This document shows, piece after piece, positions 28,817 to 39,923 of a stretch of 62,647 nt of DNA. Position numbers and translations under genes: made by a program. The stretch comes from Candidatus Accumulibacter appositus. Lineage in GTDB: Bacteria > Pseudomonadota > Gammaproteobacteria > Burkholderiales > Rhodocyclaceae. The DNA lies in the NCBI GenBank assembly GCA_000585055.1, contig JEMX01000026.1, forward strand, positions 1,106-63,752, in the 5' to 3' direction. The notes beneath the pieces were generated by a model. The model had not been told where the DNA came from and did no database searches. It saw only the letters and a program-made list of their open reading frames with translations. How positions within the stretch are numbered: position 1 is the first letter of the stretch; each line of letters starts with the position of its first letter.

Positions 28817-29775
28817 GCGATCTCCTCCTTAAGGAAAGTTACTACGTGTGAATATTTTGTCTTCTCGGTCTGGCAAACAGGGTGCCTGCGGCGCAAAGAA
28901 TAATCATTCTAGCCCCGCAAACGCAAGCGTCAGCCATCGTCGCGAACTCCATCGACGGCCCTTCTGACCATCACCGGTGCGAAAGATCCTGCACTCCGCG
29001 GCTCACCGACAGAGCGCAGAGGCCGAACGTTGCGAGGACACTGGCAAGCGCGTTCTTCTGGGCGCAGGACGCGGCAGCACATCGGCTTCGCGAAGAAAAG
29101 TTGTTCGTCAGCAAGCATTTGTGTGATCGACACCCCTCCGGTTCGACGCCGATTCTGACCGATCACCTGCTCAAGGGCCATTGTGGATTTCCGCAAGAGA
29201 GACGCTTCGCCAAGCGATCGAAGCGCGGCTCGGTCTGGTGGCGAGTTGCATGTGTCGCAGGAATTCGGGCCACCTGATCGGGTCAAGCTCTCGGGTTCGA
29301 AAACATCGCAAAACATGCTTTCGTCACTAGGTGGAGCAGGCTCGTTTCACGAACCTTGGGCTGGTAGCCAGAAGCAGGCCGGCAAGCACCTGATTCGACG
29401 TTCACACACCAGTCGGCAAACCGCCGCCGAACGGCGCGCTGCCGTTTCCGCTTGCCATCGTGCAACTCGCGCCGACATCACAGCGCCGTTAAGGCAGCTA
29501 CCTGGCCGCCGGCTGAAAGCCGAGCTTGCTGGCAAAGCGGAGAAGCCTGGAGCAACGGGCAACGAACGGCGGATGGCCGCGCTGTGCCGCGATCGAGGAT
29601 CGTCAAGCTAAAGTTCCAAACTTCGCCAGCCGCTTGCCGATTGACGGCAGCGGCGACCGCTACCTATACTGCCGCCCGATCCTCTGCATGCCCCATGCCC
29701 CAGCGACGATTTGCGCGCACCGGCGGCAGCAGCCCGGAATCCAGACCGAATCTCGCAGTCATTGAGGAAATCCTG
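28817..29775. other. Long divergent intergenic region between dctP and pyk
   Basis: About 960 bp. It must hold the promoter of the TRAP operon near 28840-28900 (A/T-rich stretch) and that of pyk. The plus strand has an open frame running into pyk from 29452, but that part is Arg/Ala-rich with no family match. No other gene or structured RNA was recognised; a lost gene is possible. Confidence 0.4.
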
Positions 29776-31191
<1,416 letters not shown>

Positions 31192-31408
31192 GCCACATGC
31201 GACCGGGGCACGGCCGACCCGGGCAAGCAGGCAGGCAGACGGACGAACCGGGCAGCGCGTAGTCCTCGAGTCGACCGGTCTGGAAGATGCCGCGGCCAGC
31301 AAGCCCCACGCACCGCACAGATCTGCCGCCGCGCCGATCTACCCCCTTGGCCTGTCGCTGCCACTGGGTTACGCTCCGCCTGTCGCCACCTCTGCACGGA
31401 ACCAGACC

Positions 31409-32581
31409 ATGTACGCTTCGTCCGCTTCGCACCCCGCCATAGCCATCAAGATCGCCTGCCTCGGCATCGCTGCCCTGCTGCTGGCTGCCTGCGGCAAGGA
31501 ACCGGAAGTGGCCGCGCCGCCGCCAGCGGTTGCCGCCGCTCCCGGCGCCACCGACGCCGAGAAGGTGCTCAACGTCTACAACTGGTCGGACTACATCGAC
31601 CCGGAAACCGTCAAGGAATTCGAAACCAAGTACGGGATCAAGGTCAATTACGACGTCTTCGATTCCAACGAAGTGGTCGAGACCAAGCTCCTGGCGGGCA
31701 ATACCGGTTACGACCTGGTGATGCCCTCGGCCCAGTTCATGGAGCGTCAAATCAAGGCCGGCGTCTTCCGGAAGCTGGACAAGGCGCTGTTGACGAATCT
31801 CGGCAACATGGATCCGTCGATCATGCAGCGCGTCGCCTTGCACGATCCGGACAACGCGCATTCCATTCCCTATATGTGGGGAACAGACGGCATTGGCTAT
31901 AACGTCGACCAGATCAAGCAGATCATGCCCGACGCGCCACTGGACTCCTGGGCACTGGTGCTCGATCCGAAGGTCGCCGCCAAATTCAAGGATTGCGGAA
32001 TCTCGATCCTCGATGCCGCCTCCGATATCCGCAGCATCGTCCTGATCTACCTCGGCAAGGATCCCAACAGCCAGGATCCCGAGGATCTGAAACTGGTCGA
32101 AGAGCAACTGATGAAAATCCGCCCCTATGTGCGCAAGATCAATTCATCGCAATACATCGAGGATCTGGCCAACGGCGAGCTGTGCATTGCGGTCGGTTAC
32201 AGTGGCGACATACTGCAAGCCCGCGATCGCGCCAGGGAGGCCGGCAAGGGTGTGAATGTGGTCTACTCCGTGCCAAAGGAAGGGACGATCATCTGGTTCG
32301 ACATGATGGCCATTCCCGCCGATGCCAAGCATCCGCACAATGCGCACCTGTTCATCGACTACCTGATGCAGCCACAAGTAGCCGCCAACAATTCCAATGC
32401 CGTGCACTATCCGAACGGCAATCTCGCTTCGGAGCAATTCATCAATCCCGAGGTCAAAAGCGATCCCAGCGTCTTCCCCAGCGCCGAGGTGAAAGCCAAG
32501 CTGTCACCCGAGCTGGCGGTTGGCGACGACTACAACCGTTTGTTGACCCGCAGCTGGACGCGCTTCCAGACAGGACAATGA
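31409..32581 (+). CDS. potF: Polyamine (putrescine/spermidine) ABC transporter binding lipoprotein
   Basis: 390 residues from the ATG at 31409. Unlike E. coli PotF it has a lipoprotein signal (ALLLAACGKEP) and a Pro/Ala linker. The mature part matches PotF/PotD: VLNVYNWSDYIDPETVKEFE, TKLLAGNTGYDLVMPSAQFM, IPYMWGTDGIGYN and EGTIIWFDMMAIPADAKHPH. It captures putrescine-type amines outside the inner membrane. It heads potFGHI, with about 110 bp before potG. Confidence 0.93.
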   Translation: MYASSASHPAIAIKIACLGIAALLLAACGKEPEVAAPPPAVAAAPGATDAEKVLNVYNWSDYIDPETVKEFETKYGIKVNYDVFDSNEVVETKLLAGNTGYDLVMPSAQFMERQIKAGVFRKLDKALLTNLGNMDPSIMQRVALHDPDNAHSIPYMWGTDGIGYNVDQIKQIMPDAPLDSWALVLDPKVAAKFKDCGISILDAASDIRSIVLIYLGKDPNSQDPEDLKLVEEQLMKIRPYVRKINSSQYIEDLANGELCIAVGYSGDILQARDRAREAGKGVNVVYSVPKEGTIIWFDMMAIPADAKHPHNAHLFIDYLMQPQVAANNSNAVHYPNGNLASEQFINPEVKSDPSVFPSAEVKAKLSPELAVGDDYNRLLTRSWTRFQTGQ

Positions 32582-32691
32582 TGGCCAGAGATGGCCGCCG
32601 CCGAGCACGCGCCTTGCCGACCGCTGGCCTCCTGCGAATGGCTGGCCTCGTTCCTGGTCGCGTTGCCGGGATATTGCAAGCTGGCACCTGA

Positions 32692-33837
32692 ATGGCTTCG
32701 TCGGCACCGGCCCCCACCCGCCCGAGTCATCCGTGGAACGATCCCGCCCTCGAGCCTTACATCCGTATCGAGCGGGTCAGCAAGAGCTTCTCCGGCTTTG
32801 TCGCCGTCGATGATGTCTCGCTGAACATCTATCGCAGCGAACTGTTTTGCCTGCTCGGTGGCTCGGGTTGCGGCAAGACCACGCTGCTGCGCATGCTCGC
32901 CGGCTTCGAAGAACCGAGCAGCGGCAAGATCCATATCGATGGCCTGGACATGAGCGGCATCCCGCCGTACGAGCGTCCGGTCAACATGATGTTCCAGTCC
33001 TACGCTCTTTTCCCGCACATGACCGTCGACCAGAACGTCGGCTTTGGTCTGAAGATGGAACATCGTCCCCGCTCCGAGATTGCCGACCGCGTCGCCCAGA
33101 TGCTCAAACTGGTACGCCTTTCGGAGTTTGCCAAGCGCAAGCCGGAGCAGCTCTCGGGCGGGCAACGACAACGGGTCGCGCTGGCGCGAGCCTTGATCAA
33201 GCAACCCAAACTGCTGTTGCTCGACGAACCCCTTGGCGCCCTCGACAAAAAGCTGCGCGAGCACACCCAATTCGAGCTGGTCAATCTGCAGGAAGAGCTG
33301 GGGGTGACCTTCGTGGTCGTCACCCACGACCAGGAAGAGGCAATGACCCTCTCCTCACGCATCGGGGTCATGGACCACGGCAAGATCGTGCAGGTGGGAA
33401 CACCGCAGGAGATTTACGAATCGCCGAGCAATCGCTTCGTGGCCGAGTTCGTCGGCTCGGTCAACGTCTTCGAAGGCCAGGTGACAGCCAGCGAGGCGGG
33501 TCGCATGCGCATCCGCTGTGCGGAACTCGAACAAGCGCTCGACGTGCTCAGCAACGCCGTTGCGGCGCCCCAGGCACGACTCTGGGTGGCGATTCGCCCC
33601 GAGAAAATCCAGCTCGCCTTGCAGCCGCCACAGGCCGCAAGCAACTGGACGCGCGGGCTGGTGAAGGAAATCGCCTATCTCGGCGACCTGTCGGTATTGC
33701 TGATCCGCCTTGAGTCCGGCAAGACCGTCCGCGTCACCCGCCCCAATGTCTGGCGTCACGAAGAAGAGAGCATCACCTGGGAACAGGAGGTCTATTTGCA
33801 CTGGCACGACAGTAGCCCGATGATCGTCCGCGAATGA
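32692..33837 (+). CDS. potG: Polyamine ABC transporter ATPase
   Basis: 381 residues. Walker A is in LLGGSGCGKTTLLRMLAG, Q-loop MMFQSYALFPHMTV, signature LSGGQRQRVALARALI, Walker B LLLLDEPLGALDKKLRE and H-loop VVVTHDQEEAMTL. A C-terminal TOBE-like domain (about 290-375, LWVAIRPEKIQL) follows. It energises putrescine uptake with PotH/PotI. Its last bases overlap the potH start as ATGA. Confidence 0.95.
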   Translation: MASSAPAPTRPSHPWNDPALEPYIRIERVSKSFSGFVAVDDVSLNIYRSELFCLLGGSGCGKTTLLRMLAGFEEPSSGKIHIDGLDMSGIPPYERPVNMMFQSYALFPHMTVDQNVGFGLKMEHRPRSEIADRVAQMLKLVRLSEFAKRKPEQLSGGQRQRVALARALIKQPKLLLLDEPLGALDKKLREHTQFELVNLQEELGVTFVVVTHDQEEAMTLSSRIGVMDHGKIVQVGTPQEIYESPSNRFVAEFVGSVNVFEGQVTASEAGRMRIRCAELEQALDVLSNAVAAPQARLWVAIRPEKIQLALQPPQAASNWTRGLVKEIAYLGDLSVLLIRLESGKTVRVTRPNVWRHEEESITWEQEVYLHWHDSSPMIVRE

Positions 33838-34859
33838 AACCAGACGCCCAGTCGCCTAAGGCCGCTGCGCCTGCGGCAGAACGATTAGCGGGTGGCAGCC
33901 GTCGCGCGCTCGACACCATCGGCCGGCTGCCGCCCTGCCGCTGGACGCAAGCGCTCCTGACGCGTTGGGGAATCAGCGCTCGCACCGCCGTCATAGCCGT
34001 GCCTTACCTGTGGCTGTTGTTGTTCTTCGCCGCCCCCTTCGTGATCGTGCTGAAAATTTCCTTTTCGGAAACGCAGATCGCGATGCCGCCGTATCAGCCC
34101 TTGCTGGAATGGGCCGGCGAGCGGCTCACGGACATCCGACTGGACGTCAATCCCGGCAATTTCCTGTACCTGATCGAGGACAGCCTGTATCTGCGCGCCT
34201 TCGCCAATTCGCTGCAGGTGGCGGCCGTGTCCACCCTGCTGGCATTGTTGATCGGCTACCCCCTGGCCTACGCCATCGCCCGCAGCGATCCGCGCTGGCG
34301 TGGAATTCTGCTGATGCTGGTGATTCTGCCTTTCTGGACCTCCTTCCTGCTGCGCGTCTATGCCTGGATCGGCATCCTGAAAAACAACGGTCTGCTCAAC
34401 AACCTACTGATCTGGCTGGGCATTATCGATCAGCCGATCGTCATGCTGCAGACCGATTTCGCGACCTATCTGGGCATCGTGTACTGCTACCTGCCGTTCA
34501 TGGTCATGCCGCTGTATGCCAATCTAGAAAAAATGGATCTCACCCTGCTCGAAGCCGCAGAAGACCTTGGTTGCCGCCCGCTGCGCGCCTTTGCCAGCAT
34601 TACCCTGCCCTTGTCGCTACCCGGAATCGTTGCCGGCTGCATGCTGGTCTTCATACCGGCCGTCGGCGAGTACGTCATTCCCGCCCTGCTCGGACCAGCG
34701 GACTCCCTGATGATCGGCAAGGTGTTGTGGACCGAGTTCTTCAACAACCGCGACTGGCCCGTAGCGAGCGCGGTGGCCGTCGTCCTGCTGCTCCTACTGG
34801 TCGCGCCAATCATGTATTTCCAGCGCGTGCAGGGGCGGGAAAGCGGCGGGCGGCCATGA
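33834..34859 (+). CDS. potH: Polyamine ABC transporter permease PotH
   Basis: 341 residues. A long N-terminal segment of about 50 residues precedes six membrane helices, beginning with AVIAVPYLWLLLFFAAPFVI. The EAA loop, which contacts the ATPase, is EAAEDLGCRPLRAFASITLP. Other stretches are FLLRVYAWIGILKNNGLLNN and FIPAVGEYVIPALLGPADSL, typical of PotH. It overlaps potG and potI by four bases each, so the genes are translationally coupled. Confidence 0.95.
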   Translation: MKPDAQSPKAAAPAAERLAGGSRRALDTIGRLPPCRWTQALLTRWGISARTAVIAVPYLWLLLFFAAPFVIVLKISFSETQIAMPPYQPLLEWAGERLTDIRLDVNPGNFLYLIEDSLYLRAFANSLQVAAVSTLLALLIGYPLAYAIARSDPRWRGILLMLVILPFWTSFLLRVYAWIGILKNNGLLNNLLIWLGIIDQPIVMLQTDFATYLGIVYCYLPFMVMPLYANLEKMDLTLLEAAEDLGCRPLRAFASITLPLSLPGIVAGCMLVFIPAVGEYVIPALLGPADSLMIGKVLWTEFFNNRDWPVASAVAVVLLLLLVAPIMYFQRVQGRESGGRP

Positions 34860-35701
34860 AAGACAAGGCCTCTCCCGTCAGGCTCTCGTTCCTGGTATTC
34901 GGCTTTGCCTTTCTGTACATCCCGATCCTGTCGCTGGTCTTCTACTCCTTCAACAGGTCGCGCCTGGTGACCGTCTGGGGAGGGTTTTCGACCGAGTGGT
35001 ACGGCCGGCTGTTCGAAAACACGCAGATTCTCGATGCCGCCTGGCTTTCGCTGCGCGTCGCGGCCATGAATGCCACCGGCGCCACCATCCTGGGCACCCT
35101 CGCCGGCCTGGCCCTGGCGCGCTTTAGCCGCTTCCGTGGACGCACCTTGTTCACCGGCATGATCACCGCGCCGCTGGTCATGCCCGAAGTGATCACCGGC
35201 CTGTCGCTACTGCTGCTGTTCGTTGCCACTGAACAGGCTTTCGGCTGGCCCGAAGGCCGCGGCGTCAGCACCATCACCATCGCCCACATGACGCTGACCC
35301 TGTCCTACGTGGCGGTAATCGTGCAATCGCGGCTGTCGTCGCTGGACATCTCTCTCGAAGAAGCGGCCATGGATCTGGGCGCCCGACCGGCCAAAGTGTT
35401 TCTGCTGATCACGCTGCCGATCATCTCGCCGGCCCTGGTCTCGGGCTGGCTGCTGGCGTTCACCATCTCGCTCGACGACCTGGTGATCGCCAGCTTCGTC
35501 TCCGGTCCAGGCTCCAGCACTCTGCCGATGGTGATCTTCTCGAAAGTACGCCTGGGCGTCAGCCCCGACATCAACGCCCTGGCGACGATCATGGTTTCGC
35601 TGGTCACACTCGGCGTGATCATCGCCGGCGTCGTGATGCTGCGCAGGGAGCGTGCTCGGCAGCGCGATTTGCGCATGGCGTCAGCCTCGGACGCTTCGTG
35701 A
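34856..35701 (+). CDS. potI: Polyamine ABC transporter permease PotI
   Basis: 281 residues from the ATG at 34856, overlapping the potH stop as ATGA; the frame is open far upstream but inside potH. Six membrane helices, first LSFLVFGFAFLYIPILSLVF. The EAA loop is EEAAMDLGARPAKVFLLITL, and DDLVIASFVSGPGSSTLPMV matches PotI. It completes a full Pot-type importer with potFGH. Confidence 0.95.
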   Translation: MKDKASPVRLSFLVFGFAFLYIPILSLVFYSFNRSRLVTVWGGFSTEWYGRLFENTQILDAAWLSLRVAAMNATGATILGTLAGLALARFSRFRGRTLFTGMITAPLVMPEVITGLSLLLLFVATEQAFGWPEGRGVSTITIAHMTLTLSYVAVIVQSRLSSLDISLEEAAMDLGARPAKVFLLITLPIISPALVSGWLLAFTISLDDLVIASFVSGPGSSTLPMVIFSKVRLGVSPDINALATIMVSLVTLGVIIAGVVMLRRERARQRDLRMASASDAS

Positions 35702-35912
35702 TCTGGCCGGTCGACGCTGGAAGCAAACTGCTGCCTTCCTTTCCGGGGTGCACCGCGTCACTTGCTACGGTCTCACACGAAAGCTGCGATTGCTTTTGCC
35801 GTCAGTCCGGACAGCAACGGGCGGGCAATGCTCATCTTCGCAGTTGCTCACCGCCGGCGTGGTGATCGCCGGCTTGGTGACGCTTACGCAGCGACCGTAA
35901 CCGCCGAAACGC
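35702..35912 (+). other. potI 3' spacer with a possible duplicated permease end
   Basis: 211 bp with no gene. On the plus strand at about 35848-35900 a frame reads LTAGVVIAGLVTLTQRP-stop, resembling the C-terminal helix of PotI (VTLGVIIAGVVMLRRER), with visible nucleotide similarity over about 45 bp. It may be a remnant of a duplicated or related permease gene. No clear terminator was seen. Confidence 0.3.
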
Positions 35913-36461
35913 TCACAGCGCCTGATACCTTGACGGATCGGACATTTTCTTGAGGACCGCGTCCAGTTGTGGGATGGTCATCAATTCATCATAGACACCC
36001 GCACTCACCTGAATGCCACTGGCAAACGAAATATCCGCCGCCAGCGCATAGGAGATTTTCCGGGAGAGCGCGCCTGCCCCTGGCTTCGACCACGCGTACT
36101 CGACCCAGCCGCCATGGGCTTGGTTGCCCGCCTTGCAGAGTTCCTTGAAGATGTACTTGCCCGAGTTATCTGTAATCTGCATGATCGGCTTGCCGACCAG
36201 ATCCGGCCGCATCGGGTGGGCAATCATCCGGTCCTGCCGACAGTCGTAGACGAAGACATAACTATCCTTCCACACCCAGTTGCTGTCCCTGTTGTTGAAG
36301 TCGGCATACCCTGAAGTGCCCTTGTTATGCAGAAAGCTCGCCGCTGCCCGCACTTTGCTGATCACTTCTTCCGGCGTAGCGGTTTCCGCAGCCATCGCAA
36401 CGCGGCCAAGGCCGCAGGCGACCAGGACGGCGATCCATGCAATTCTTTTCCCAACTTTCAT
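35913..36461 (-). CDS. Secreted single Cache-domain protein
   Basis: 182 residues from the ATG at 36461 (a second ATG six codons upstream is possible). The signal peptide (GKRIAWIAVLVACGLGRVAM) is followed by one Cache-type sensor domain: VISKVRAAASFLHNKGTSGY, DSYVFVYDCRQDRMIAHPMR, PDLVGKPIMQITDNSGKYIF and GGWVEYAWSKPG. Cache domains bind small ligands such as organic acids in the periplasm; here there is no membrane anchor or output domain. It follows the acetate/succinate transporter gene by about 110 bp on the same strand. Confidence 0.82.
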   Translation of the reverse strand: MKVGKRIAWIAVLVACGLGRVAMAAETATPEEVISKVRAAASFLHNKGTSGYADFNNRDSNWVWKDSYVFVYDCRQDRMIAHPMRPDLVGKPIMQITDNSGKYIFKELCKAGNQAHGGWVEYAWSKPGAGALSRKISYALAADISFASGIQVSAGVYDELMTIPQLDAVLKKMSDPSRYQAL

Positions 36462-36523
36462 AGCCTCTTGCTCCCTCATCAGTCTTGCTCGGTTTCTCAG
36501 CTTTCGTCCGGCCGATGCAGCGT

Positions 36524-36569
36524 GGCGGACGCGTGCCGCACGGTGCGGCGGACGCGTGCCGCACGGTGC
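36524..36569. repeat. Exact 23-bp tandem repeat with internal hairpin
   Basis: Two identical 23-bp units (36524-36546 and 36547-36569) lie just past the SatP-like stop. Each contains GCCGCAC-G-GTGCGGC, a perfect 7-bp stem. The repeat lies between the transporter and the Cache gene and could act as an attenuator; doubling the unit doubles the hairpin. Confidence 0.9.
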
Positions 36570-36570
36570 T

Positions 36571-37134
36571 TCAGTTAATCCAGGGCTTGCCGACGGGAAG
36601 GATATCCCGGCCAAAGACATCCGCATAAATGATATGGGCCATGATGTACCAAGCCATCGCTGCCGTGGCCATCAGCTCATAACCGGCAATAACGGTCAGG
36701 GCTGGATAGCCGAAGTGTGCGAGATCGAGCAGAATGAAGCCGATCAACAGCAGCGTAAAAGTCAACGCCAAGGCACCGTGTATGCGCATCGACCCGACCC
36801 ACAGAATTGCCGTAAACGCCGTCCAGGCCACGAGAAACCAACCGATATCGGTCTTGCTCGAAGTGTAGATGTCATAGTGGTTGCCGATCAGGAGCAGGGT
36901 CAGGGCAAGCCAGAAACAACCGTAGGCTGTGAACGCGCAATAGCCGAAATTATTCCCGGTTTTCATCTCCTGCAGCCCAGCGATCATTTGCGCCAGACCG
37001 CCGAAAATGAGTCCTAACCAGATCACCGGGCCCAGGCCCATCCAGCCAACATTGTGAAACTGCAAAATCATTGTCGTCAATCCGAACCCAGCCAGACCGA
37101 CAACCGCTGGGTTACCCAGCTTCTGCTCCGCCAT
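36571..37134 (-). CDS. Acetate/succinate uptake transporter (SatP/YaaH, GPR1-FUN34 family)
   Basis: 187 residues, six membrane helices. The family N-terminal motif appears as NPAVVGLAGFGLTTMILQFH. Other stretches are IWLGLIFGGLAQMIAGLQEM with GNNFGYCAFTAYGCFWLALT, and FILLDLAHFGYPALTVIAGY. SatP-type channels carry acetate and succinate with protons. The gene heads a short minus-strand unit with the Cache-domain protein, which may sense the same acids (inference). Confidence 0.9.
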   Translation of the reverse strand: MAEQKLGNPAVVGLAGFGLTTMILQFHNVGWMGLGPVIWLGLIFGGLAQMIAGLQEMKTGNNFGYCAFTAYGCFWLALTLLLIGNHYDIYTSSKTDIGWFLVAWTAFTAILWVGSMRIHGALALTFTLLLIGFILLDLAHFGYPALTVIAGYELMATAAMAWYIMAHIIYADVFGRDILPVGKPWIN

Positions 37135-37603
37135 ACCTTACCCCCCTGAAAATACATAAAAAAGACGATCTGGGCAGCCACCCAACCGCTCGATACAACA
37201 AGCTTTGTCCTGCCATGTGCATTGGAAATGACCTGTCCCGGCACGGCAGCGGAGCCGGATTATATACGCTCGCCATGAACACACAAGCGCCCTCAGACCG
37301 ACCTACGGTGATGCTTTCTGCATTGCAAATGCAGCCATTTCAAGAATGAGGGATTCCCTTCCAAACTACAGCGCCGCAGACAGTGCTTCCCGCATGGCAT
37401 ACTGCTCAATGGATCCGTTCTCGCAGAAAATCAACGACAAGGCAAAGGACACGCAAGCGTTCGAAGTGCTGGGAAAGTGAAGGTATCGGGTACTGGTCGA
37501 AGACCCATACCAGTCACCAGCGAAGTACTGAAGTACTCGCCCTGAAAGGCACGAGGACGGCCGCGGCCAGACTCCCGGCGTCTACCGGGCAGCCGCGCCA
37601 GCC
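37135..37603. other. Intergenic region upstream of the acetate transporter
   Basis: About 470 bp. It should contain the promoter of the SatP-like gene. It holds a small hairpin near 37318-37334 (CTGCATT/AATGCAG arms) and an 8-bp tandem repeat GAAGTACT at 37522-37537. No convincing gene was seen. Confidence 0.4.
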
Positions 37604-39908
37604 CTACGATTTCAGCCGAATCGGCGCCAACTCGTCAGCAGCCGCCAAAACCCGACCGATACACACCGCCCTTGCGTAGCCCAGCGACCGCAAAGCGGCA
37701 ATGCAGGCCGTCGCCTTCTCTGCCGGCACGCTGGCCAGCAACCCGCCGGCGGTTTGCGGATCGAAGAGCAAGGCATAGTTGGGATGACTGCGTGCCTGCT
37801 CCGGGTCACGCAGGGCGCGGCGCAGACGCACGTTCGCCGGCTGCAGCGAACTGAGAATGCCCGCTGCGCTGGTTTCGGCGGCCCCTTCGAGAACCGGCAA
37901 CGCGGCCAGGTCGATCTCCGCATCGACTCCGGACGCACGCGTCATCTCGACCAGGTGGCCGAGCAAACCGAAGCCGGTGAGATCGGTGCACGCGGTCGCG
38001 CCGAACCTGCGCAGACAGCTGGCGGCCAAGCGGTTGGACTGCTCCATCGAGGCCAGCGCGTCGTCGATCCAGCGGCCACGCGCCCGCAGGCGCGCATGCG
38101 CGGCGAACAGGGTGCCGGTGCCGATCGGCTTGCCGAGGATCAGCTGATCACCGGGGCGCATGCCGCCTTTGCACATTACGCCTGCCAGGCCTTCGTCGAT
38201 CAAGCCGTTGATGGCGAAACCGAGCGCCAGTTCGCTGCCCTCGCCGCTGTGCCCGCCGACCAGCGCGCAGCCGGCTTCATTCAGTACTTCAACGGCCCCC
38301 GACATCATCTGGAAGAGCGTCTCTTCGAGCTTGCTTTCGAGGCCCGGCGGGACGGTGGCAATCGCCGTCGCCGACTGTGCTTCCGCGCCCATGGCAAAGA
38401 TGTCGCCAAGCGCGTGGTTGGCGGCGATGCGGCCGAATTGCCAGGGATCATCGATGAAGGCCCGGAAGAAATCGACGCTATGGACCATCGCTTTCCCCGC
38501 CGGCACGCGTACGACTGCCGCGTCGTCGGGAGCGCGCAAACCGATCAGCACGTCGTCGCGTTCGATCGGCTGCACCGCCGCCAGCGCGCGCGAGAGCACC
38601 GTCGCACCGACCTTGGCACCGCAACCACCGCAACGCATGGCAATCGCCGAGATGGCTTGCGCCGATTCGGCCTGATCGAGCGGGACGGCGCTTCCGCCGC
38701 GCGGCGGCTTGTCGATCGCCATATCCTTCGCCGGCAGTTCGTTGAAGCGGGCCATGAAGCGGCGATCGATCCAGTCCTTCCAGCGCCAGACCCAGGCGCC
38801 TGCGGCGTGCAGCGCGCCACGCGAGGCGATGGCATAGCGGTCGCCGGTGCTGATCAAGGCCAGCCAGCGCGCTTGCGGGCGGTAAGGGCGCAGCGGCTGC
38901 TCGAGTACCGAGCGCCGCAGGTTGTCGGCCAGCGGTCGCCCCTGGCGGACGGCAAACACGCCGGCCTTCTCCAGTGGCCACTCGACCATCGCCGCGCAAT
39001 CGCCGGCCGCGAAGATAAGCGGGTCGCTCACCGTCTGCAGACTGTCGCGCACCTGGACAAAGCCGCTGTCGTCGAGCGCCAGGCCGGTATCGCGCAACCA
39101 GTCCGCACCGCCGGCCTGCGTCACCCAGACGATCTCATCCGCCGCCAGTGTTTCGCCGCCGGCGGTGCACAGCTGGCCGCTGGCCACTGCGCTCACTTTG
39201 GCATTGCGGTGGATGACCACCGCGCGCTTGACGAGTACCTGCTCGAAAGCGCGTCGCACCCGGGCGTTGTGCGTCGGCAGGATCTCGCGCTCGGCGGAAA
39301 AAAGGTGGAAGCGCAGTTCATCAGGCTTGCGCCCGAGCAACTGCAGTTCGTGACGCAGTCGATACTGCATCGCCAGGATCAGCTCAACGCCACCGGCGCC
39401 GGCGCCAACAACAGCGATGGTCGTCGCTCCATGGTGCCGACGGACGCGCTCCAGCAAGGCCAGCCAGCGTTCGTTGAAGCGACGGATCGGCTTCACCGCA
39501 ATGGCGTGCTCGGCCGCACCTTCGACCTGACTCACCGCCGGCATCGAGCCAATCCGCCGGCATCGAGCCAATATTGATCGACAGGCGGTCGTAAGCGACC
39601 GGCGGGCGCTGCGCGCAGAGCAGCCTGCGCTGCTCCCGGTCGAGGCCAACCACCTGCTCACGAAAATAGCGTGCGCCGGCGAACGCGGCCAGGCGGCGCA
39701 GATCAATATGTACTTCGTCGTAAGCGTAGTGCCCGGCGATGTAGCCCGGCAGCATTCCCGAATAGGGAGTATGGGTGTCGGTGCAGATCACCGTCAGACG
39801 AACGCCGGGTAGCGGCTGCATGGCAAAACGTCTGAGCACTACGACGTGGCTGTGCCCGCCGCCGACGAGGACGATATCTCTGAGCACTGTCGACTTGGCA
39901 GCATGCAT
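37604..39908 (-). pseudogene. senC: senC: FAD/NAD(P) oxidoreductase-SelD (selenophosphate synthase) fusion, frameshifted
   Basis: The start is ATG 39908 with GGAG upstream. The N-terminal frame carries the FAD motif DIVLVGGGHSHVVVLRRF and YSGMLPGYIAGHYAYDEVHI. At 39535-39572 an exact 19-bp tandem duplication shifts the frame. The rest continues in the next frame with a second dinucleotide fold (TTIAVVGAGAGGVELILAMQ), FAAGDCA, then a complete SelD domain: RCGGCGAKVG (catalytic Cys, not Sec, with Lys), VHSVDFFRAFIDDPWQFGRI, CALVGGHSGEGSELALGFAI and ACTDLTGFGLLGHLVEMTRA. Removing one copy gives a single 761-residue frame, so the damage is recent or an assembly error. SelD makes selenophosphate from selenide and ATP. 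Next to senB and senA it is the SenC role of selenoneine synthesis; the oxidoreductase half is common in SelD fusions and of unproven function. Confidence 0.9.
39535..39572. repeat. Exact 19-bp tandem duplication that breaks senC
   Basis: CCGCCGGCATCGAGCCAAT occurs at 39535-39553 and again at 39554-39572. Its length is not a multiple of three, so it shifts the senC frame within codons for GSMPA. With one copy removed, the gap-free reading is NIGSMPAVSQVEGAAEHAIA. Confidence 0.95.
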
Positions 39909-39923
39909 CCCGCGGGCTCCGTT

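Noticed and set aside
38630..38640. Selenocysteine codon in the SelD active site
   Set aside because: The active-site position reads Cys (RCGGCGAKVG), so no UGA recoding is needed.
37754..39577. A 607-codon open frame antisense to senC
   Set aside because: It mirrors the GC-rich coding strand, is rich in Arg, Gln and His, has no domains and crosses the duplicated region; the minus-strand SelD fusion explains the DNA.
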